64,000 nucleotides of DNA, from NCBI RefSeq assembly GCF_020497125.1, contig NC_059072.1, positions 52,734,697-52,798,696 of the forward strand, given 5' to 3'. Below, one piece after another: positions 57,389-64,000 of the stretch. The translations under genes and the position numbers were made by a program. The DNA comes from Mauremys mutica (taxonomy: Eukaryota > Chordata > Testudines > Geoemydidae). Below the pieces are notes generated by a model that had not been told where the DNA came from, searched no databases, and was given only the letters and a program-made list of their open reading frames with translations. Numbering within the stretch: the stretch's first letter is position 1; the number at the start of each line of letters is the position of its first letter.

Positions 57389-58709
57389 TTTATTTTAATA
57401 TTTCCATCTCTTCTTCCTTTGTAAACTGTAATTCATAACTCAGGTACCTGAGAGCACAAGATAAACATTGAAAATTAAAAACCTTGTAGGTGCTTTGAAC
57501 CAAGTTTAAGACAGAAATTTCAATAAGAAAGATTAAGCTACCATAAATCCCTATTTTCTAGGCCTGGTAGTCCAGCTTGTAAGAAATAGAATATAGAGCT
57601 GAGGGTTCTCCCCACTGTGTTTAAAATCTCAGTAATCAATAACTTGCAAGCTGGTATGAAGTACTTCCTTGATTGCAAACCAGCATTCAATCAGTGAGTG
57701 AAATTTTAGGAGTGTTTGAGTCCTGTCAAAAATCCACACATTTTTTGGGTACTTTGATTAAGACAATCAATTGGAACTTTTTTTTTTTTTGGATAATTTG
57801 TGGTATGATGCCACAGTCATTAAGCTGAATCAAATGAACATATGGCAAGTTTCAGGGGACTGGAAATATCTGAAGTGAAAAAAAAAAAGATTTGGCTGAT
57901 TTAGGTCATTATGTGTTAAGATTTTGGCTCAGACATACTCACAAAATATGTTTATTCAGCACGTAAATATCAAGTAACTTGGATAACGAATAAAAGAAAT
58001 TCCACAATTGAAACCTCATGAACGAAAACTATTTTTTTAATTAAAAAAAAGTTTTACATGTTTCCAAAGCAATTCTGTCAAGTCTTTGGCACAAATATTT
58101 TACATATCTCAAGGTTGATAGTTTAACTGAATGGTAAGTTAGAAAGTAGCTTCTCCTTGCCAAAGGTGAATAATAGCCATCAGCTTCTAGTTAAAATATA
58201 TTTTTTGCATAATTTAAAAAAAAAAAAGTTTGCCAAACAACCCAAATGCAATCGAGAAAGCCAACAAGCTCAGGGATCCTACAGATTCCCACGTGTTCAT
58301 TCCGGCACTTTTCTTCTCCTACACATTCCAATCAGTTACTGCCCTTGTTACCTCACTTAATGCTTTAGCATTAAGAAACGTTGATTCCCGGTACAATCTT
58401 CATGAATTCAAAATAAGTGTGTTCATTAGACTTAGAACTCCTGACTACCACTAGCATCAGGTTAACAACAGGCAACACAGCCTCAATTTTTTTTTAAATG
58501 AACTATAGGCCATAGGGTCCCTTACATGGGCTATTCCCAAGTAGGGGGTAGAAAAATCAAACTTGTTCTTGCAGAATTTTTAAGGCATCTTTTCCTTGGC
58601 AGGTAAGGGTGTGTGTGTGCGCGTGTGTGGTGGTGGTGGTTGGGGGGGAGGGGGGGTGTCAGGATTTTCTTTCCTACCTCTGCTCAAGTGGCAGGGCTTT
58701 GGCTCCCAG
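57389..58709. other. no gene seen
   Basis: AT-rich; poly-T at 57779-57791. The GT/GGT repeat is listed separately. Confidence 0.4.
58608..58659. repeat. (GT)n, (GGT)n and G-run tract
   Basis: GTGTGTGTGTGCGCGTGTGTGG, then TGG repeats, then GGGGGGGAGGGGGGG. The G-runs on the plus strand could support a G-quadruplex. Confidence 0.9.
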
Positions 58710-58805
58710 GCCCTTGTCTAGACTAGGGTTTAAAATGTGTGACATAACATGCATTAGCTAACACTGGTAGCTAAAGTGTTTGAAAAAAGTCTAATGTAGA
58801 CAAGG
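58710..58805. mobile_element. 96-bp MITE with GCCCTTGTCTAGACTAG end
   Basis: The left end GCCCTTGTCTAGACTAG and the right end CTAATGTAGACAAGGC are inverted, and the inner TAGCTAACACTGGTAGCTAA is itself repeated. Same end type as 3087 and 40328. Confidence 0.7.
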
Positions 58806-59620
58806 CACATGGTCTGTAACACATACTGGCACTTGGTTGGGCTGAAGCCTAGTGGGAGAGGCTCGGCTTTAATTAGACCAGGGCTTCATTGCCCTTTGAT
58901 TTGGAATTGTATTTACCATAACTGTGATAAGGATTTTTTTAATTCTATGAGCATAAGATCCCAGGCTGGTCAACAATGCAATCAAGGAAACAAGGAGACC
59001 AGGTGGGGTGAGAAAATAATTAACTTGCAAATAGTATCTTGAGGAGGCTTGCCAAGATAATGCTCAAGATCTCCCAGCTGTTAATACACAAATTATAGAG
59101 CCCTTGAAATGACCGAGTAGACAGAAGGTACTGGAAAGACTAGGTATCAAGGGATACAGATCAACATTATATATTTGGTAAATATACAAGGGGGATTGTG
59201 TACTCTGAGAAATGTAATTACAGGGATGAAGTCCTATCTTGGAGGTAATTGTACAAGGCTGTTTGGTTAGAAGCCTGAGGACTGTTAATGAGGATTTTTG
59301 ACACCTCAAGACAAAAGAACTTTGATCCATAAACTCACACAAGCCAAAGGGGACACAATGAACTGGGAAAAAGGCTGGTGTAACTGATTCAACCCCACAC
59401 ATTGTTGGCAAAAGCATTGAAGACTGTTACTGTGACTATAGAACTTTTAATTTTGCTTAAATCAATAGTTTATAACTATAAAGTTCAGCTTGGCTAGCTA
59501 GGCTTTCCATAGTCTTCAGACTAATCACCAGAAATTAGACTGTTTTATTTTGAATACTTTTTTTCTTCCCCAACCCCACAATCATAAATAAATCTTACCT
59601 TATTTAAACTAGTTAGGTGC
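58806..59620. other. no gene seen
   Basis: AT-rich spacer; short frames only. Confidence 0.4.
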
Positions 59621-59628
59621 TTTACAGA

Positions 59629-59890
59629 CAGGGGCGGCTCTAGGTATTTTGCCACCCCAAGCACGGCAGGCAGGCTGCCTTTGGCGGCTTCCCTGCGGGA
59701 GGTCCTCGGTTCCGCGGATTTGGCGGCACGCCTGCGGGAGGTCTGCTGAAGCCACGGGACCAGTGGACCCTCCGCAGGCATGCCGCCAAAGGCAACCTGC
59801 CTGCCGCCTTCGCGGCGACTGGCAGAGCACCCCCCGTGGCTTGCCGCCCCAAGCACGCACTTGGCGTGCTGGTGCCTGGAGCCGCCCCTG
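59629..59890. mobile_element. 262-bp palindromic hAT MITE with 8-bp TSD
   Basis: The left end CAGGGGCGGCTCTAGG and the right end CCTGGAGCCGCCCCTG are inverted. The exact 8-bp TTTACAGA flanks both sides (59621-59628 and 59891-59898). The interior is G/C-rich and palindromic (CAAGCACG at one end, CGTGCTTG-type sequence at the other; repeated GCGGGAGGTC). The frames across it, on both strands, are artefacts of GC richness. Confidence 0.93.
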
Positions 59891-59909
59891 TTTACAGATA
59901 TTGGGAACC

Positions 59910-60052
59910 TGTATTTTGAATGAGAAGGTGCTACAGCCCTTTACTACTACTTTTGTCCTTACCAGACAGAGAATATAGTGCTTGAGAAGTCCTTAACCAT
60001 TTTGTATGTTTCTGTGGTAAAAATAATTGAAAGTGTCAAACTAAACCCTCAT
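59910..60052 (+). repeat. diverged duplicated segment, copy B
   Basis: TATTTTGAATGAGAAGGTGC, then CCTTACCAGACAGAGAATAT, then GAGAAGTCCTTAACCATTTT and AATAATTGAAAGTGTCAAAC. It is the partner of 57249-57388. The hAT MITE at 59629-59890 is inserted just upstream of, or at, its left edge. Confidence 0.8.
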
Positions 60053-62535
60053 GTACACTAAATGGCCACTTCTATGGAACCCTCTTGTAGTGAGGGCAGA
60101 GAGAGGAAGGGGAATACATTTTACAGTGTGAAGGGGAAAGTGGGTATTATGTACTCACAAAGGACCCACAGGAATGTGAAGGGGTATGGATGCCATGGAC
60201 AGCAGCCATTTCCTGTGCCCACCTTTGATCACCCTCTCCCTGCAGAACTTTAACTCCATAGAGAACCTATGGGTTTGGGGAAGGTGGGTGGGTAGAGGCT
60301 GGATTCTTCTACGCTGCCCCATCCCATATTAGTCTGTTAAACATCTCCATTTGTGTTAACAGAGAGGAGCTATAATCCTATATTATGATCCTCTTTCTTG
60401 GTGACATGAAGCAGCAGGCTCACATGGTACAAGGAGGTCTAACCATTTATGTGCTATAAATCTTTCATATGGGATATCTTGAGAACATGATCTAGTCTGC
60501 AGAAATTCAGTAAACACAAGCTCAAAATTAAACCTGCATTTCACTCAGCCACATAATTTTAATTCTGTATTTCTTATTCTTTTCTGTCTTTACCTTTCCT
60601 TATCAAGGTTCGTATATGATCCCCGTACCTAGTGCTATCTGAGCAAGTAATCTAGAATTGCCCTTGAAGTTAGTGTCTTAATTCCAGGACTTTCAGCTGT
60701 TAACATCCTGAGGTGTGACTGCACAAAATGGTAGACCCTTCATATTGCACAGAACTTCAGGCTAAAGCAGAATATATGGTTTGTGAAAGGATGTGGCTCT
60801 AGTTCATTTTTCATGAAGTATGAGAACATTTATTTTTCTGATCTCTTTTAAAATACTTTATGCTTTCATCATACTGAATATTTGTTTGTTTTGAAAAGCC
60901 TAAGTTTTACATTTGTGTGTGTATTCACAAGTCACTTCCTGAACATTTTGTCTGTGGATGAACAAAAAAAATACAATTTCTCTTGGGGACTTGTTCCTTT
61001 TCAGATTCCTCACAGAGGGTTCTCTTCTGCCATTGTACAATTCAAACAAAGACACACAGCGAGCATGCACAATATTATTTTTTTTAATATTTCTGTGCTG
61101 TTAGCAGTTGCTCTTTGAAGCATTTTTTCCTGTTTGTAAAATTTATGACACTAATAAAACATTACACTAAATATGACTATAGTTTGAGCTATGATTTCCA
61201 CTGAAACAAAGGGATAAAAGCCACAAGCCTACATTCAAAACAAGGCTAAATTTGAATAATTCCAAAGATTATATGAAAGGTGAACAATGGATGCAGCATT
61301 ATGATGACTGTGGCTATTTGTTAAAATATCCCATTACAGTGGGGTCTGGGCACAAGCTGGGTACAAAGAGCATCATTTCCTCTTGTGCCTCCGCCTGGAT
61401 GCTGCCTGAAATCTGGATGGGGAGAATAGCCTCTCTTTGCATCCCCTTGAGCTCAAGCTGTCTGAGGGGGACGGGAGCGGTAGGGCCATGAGTCCACCCC
61501 AGTTCCAGCACTGGCAAGATGAATAAGGTGCAGGAATATGCTGTTGTGGTGTAATAGGCACAGGAGCATGTGTTCCCAGGTGCCCTCAAGAGGAACTGTG
61601 GCTGAGTGATCCAGAATTACTCTTTGGAAATCTGGCTGATGGGCCTCTCTACTCCCTCTCTAACAGATCTGAAGGCACAATGGCAGAACCTAGCTGAGTA
61701 CCTGTGGCTACTCTAAACAGATGTCATAAAAACTAGACACCATCAGTTTAGGCGAGCCACAGGTACTCCGCTTGTGCCCCCAGAAGCAGTAGTTCCAGGA
61801 ATGATTGGTAGCAATGGCCAACACTTATTACCCACTACTTTGATGCAATTCCTGGAACTATGGCTTCTGCCCCCACTATTTCATCTGGGTGTCATTTAGG
61901 AGCATTACGTCAAATTAAGACTCTGAACATTGCTGAAGACCATGCCAACAAAGCTGAGACAATTTCAAGAAACTTTACCCATTGGTGAGAAGCCAAATTC
62001 CTGGTCTCTTGTCCTTCTTCCTGGAAGATCTGGGACAAAGCTCCTCAGCCAAGCCAAGAGGTTACTGCTTTATCCCTTCATCAGCCTTCACCTCCAACAA
62101 AAACAGACAGAGGGAAAGGTGGACAGAAGGCCCTAGTCTAGGTAAAATACCAAATGGGGAAAACTTCCTTCCACAGCTTCAAACATGGTGTTTAGACCCA
62201 CTGCATAACTGCAGAGCCAAACCCCAAGATTCCGTAGAGATGAATGTGTTCAACATATATTGCTATTTTAATTGATCAAAACTGTGAACATAAGTTTACA
62301 GTGACTAAATCCTGCCCCCTCTGCCCTTGCCAGCCATGCTCCAGCTGCTGCCACTGCCAAGGGGGAAGAGGCAGCAGCACTTCACCTTGCCTCTCTCTCT
62401 GTTCCTAGGTAGGATGGGAATTTATAGGCAGCCTCACTTGAATAATATAAACTAGTTCTGTGATATTGTGAGAATGGGCCTCTATCACTGATAATGTGGG
62501 ACTAACTACATGTAAAACCTAGGGCCTGAAGTCTG
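60053..62535. other. no gene seen
   Basis: AT-rich; contains the inverted repeat at 61781-61869 listed separately. No exon recognised. Confidence 0.4.
61781..61869. repeat. hairpin-forming inverted repeat, 22-bp arms
   Basis: Left arm CAGAAGCAGTAGTTCCAGGA(AT) at 61781-61802 and right arm ATTCCTGGAACTATGGCTTC(TG) at 61848-61869 pair with two mismatches over 22 bp, with a 45-base loop. Confidence 0.75.
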
Positions 62536-62660
62536 AGGGTATGTCTGCACAGCAAGGAAAAAACAGCAGCTATCCCATGCTAGCTGACTCTGACTTGCAG
62601 GACTCAGGCTGCAGGGCTGTTTCATTGCTGTGTAAGGTCCTGGAGCCTGGAAGTCTAAAA
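62536..62660. mobile_element. MITE fragment with GGGTATGTCTGCAC end (tentative)
   Basis: AGGGTATGTCTGCACAGCAA, then GCTAGCTGACTCTGACTTGC, then GGCTGCAGGGCTGTTTCATT and GCTGTGTAAGGTC. Matches the left part of a common reptile MITE; the right end is missing or diverged. Confidence 0.5.
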
Positions 62661-64000
62661 AAGTTGCGTAAAAAAGACTGGACAGAGAGGAAGACAGAGG
62701 AGGAAAAAGGCTCTGAGCCTCAGCTAGGATTGCCTCGCTGGTGGTGAGGACTTTGTAAGAGGACCCCAGATACTAATGACCCATGAGCTGAGGCTGCTGC
62801 AGGATAGTGGATTGCACTGAGTTGAGGGTGCAACTGATGCTGCAGAGGACAGATGGTGCAGAGCGGTGGTGGCTCAAGCAGATCTGAGGCAGTTTGGGCC
62901 AAAGCCACAAATAGAGTAGCCTGCCTGGAGGACTCTGGTGCAGCCTCCCTACACAGCAATTAAAGTTGCAATCACGCCAGTTGGTCAGGTGGTAGAGCCC
63001 CCAGAGCAGGCCAGGCAGCATCCTTGGACTTCTCCAGCTCAGGACAGCTGACTGTGAGGAAGTGGAGAAGGAAGTGGCTGGAACGCACCAGCCACTCAAT
63101 TGCCAGGAAGACTGAGGGTAGGACTATGGTTAAGGCACCCAAGGGGGTGGAAATCTTACCTCATAGAATTTGAGAATTAATTGCTGATTTTCCCACATTC
63201 ATTCTGTTCTCTCCCCCCCACCCTCCAAAAAGTTGTGTTTTGACCTAGAAAATTGAACCCAGCACATTTTGCTGCCATCAGCATCTGGCCAAAGGGTTAT
63301 GTGTGTAACTCACTCTGTAGCCACCATGATTAAGCATGGTTTGATCCTGGCTATGGCTGAATTGCCTTCTAGAACAGCTTCATAGGGTCAGTCCAGGCCA
63401 ATTTCCAGGTCTTTGTAAAACTGCATGACAAGATTAAATTAGAGCAAGAGCCAAAATCTTTTAGAAGTTAAAGGGCTGTTATAATACCAAATCCTGTCAG
63501 ACTAGTGGGTATTTTATTAGCAAGAGTGTTTGTTTCACATGCCCAAGTTTTAATTAAGCCTATTATGAAAGAAAAGTTTTATGGGTCAGTTTATGATGCT
63601 GTTCTATCATTTTGACACATTTATATCAGAATATTTACTTATCTTTTAATAACAGAGGAGTTTGTTCTATAAAAGACAAGGTTGTTAGAGGCATCTTATT
63701 TTCATATGGGCTGCTAGAGGAAATTTACACGCTAAGTTGTACATATACATAAAATAGGCAAGACGTTCTTTAATGTCAAAACCTGCTCACTTTGCCATTG
63801 TCATTTATGGGAAAACTATCATTAAGGAGAGGGGAATTCGATCTGTAGTCTGTACATGAACAAAGGAATTATGATATCAGTGCTAAAAATAAGTGGTCAA
63901 TAGCAGGTTCTTTAATATTTGCACATATGTTAAATGGCTCAATGTCATCAATGATGCAAGGGTGCCTAGTAGTTTGCTCAAGGTATCAGACATAGTGTTA
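62661..64000. other. no gene seen
   Basis: 62690-63100 is slightly G/C-richer with short frames on both strands but no domain or splice support. The remainder is AT-rich. Confidence 0.4.

Noticed and set aside
59545..59860. Overlapping minus-strand frames of 70-103 codons
   Set aside because: Produced by the palindromic GC-rich MITE at 59629-59890; both strands are open, as expected of such sequence.

Overview
The window looks like non-coding genomic DNA of a reptile, most likely a turtle (a crocodilian is the main alternative). It is AT-rich and no host gene exon could be recognised on either strand. It is crowded with transposable elements in the sauropsid style: CR1 LINE 3' ends carrying the TTCTATGA octamer tail, hAT and Harbinger-like miniature inverted-repeat elements (MITEs), solo LTRs, a MIR-like CORE-SINE, and short fold-back elements whose termini resemble Penelope-like retroelements. 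The organism call is inference from this repeat repertoire; no species-specific gene was seen.

Layout. 1-10.6 kb is mostly anonymous AT-rich DNA with one MITE, two microsatellites and one small fold-back. 10.6-12.2 kb is a non-autonomous element with a C-rich minisatellite core. 14.9-15.4 kb is a very GC-rich hAT MITE with a perfect 8-bp target-site duplication (TSD). 17.3-20.3 kb holds two CR1 ends and a MITE. 20.8-23.2 kb holds the most gene-like object: a minus-strand protein gene, broken by one stop and one frameshift, with an N-terminal Cys cluster and a C-terminal region that looks like an RNase H-fold (DDE-type) transposase. 25.7-26.9 kb holds a hAT MITE and a LINE relic. 29.4-36.9 kb holds two ~920-bp solo LTRs with 5-bp TSDs, a Harbinger-like MITE with TAA TSDs, a plus-strand CR1 relic, two diverged LTR-like segments, and an exact 70-bp duplication of unknown nature. 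40.1-44.2 kb holds MITEs, a Penelope-like fold-back, a MIR-like SINE and two CR1 ends.

46.3-50.0 kb is a clean insertion stack: a CR1 LINE is split by a 1.73-kb long-arm hAT element (8-bp TSD), which itself carries a hAT MITE fragment; a 168-bp perfect palindrome with 12-bp TSDs sits just beyond. 51.9-53.7 kb holds a CR1 with reverse-transcriptase remnants and a solo LTR. 57.2-60.1 kb holds a diverged 140-bp duplicated segment, one copy of which has a hAT MITE with 8-bp TSDs at its edge.

Nothing here forms an operon or pathway. The coding remnants belong to mobile elements: the 21.1-22.8 kb gene, CR1 reverse transcriptase, LINE reverse transcriptase near 26.6 kb, and hAT transposase C-termini. 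The 21.1-22.8 kb gene is the best candidate for something poorly described.
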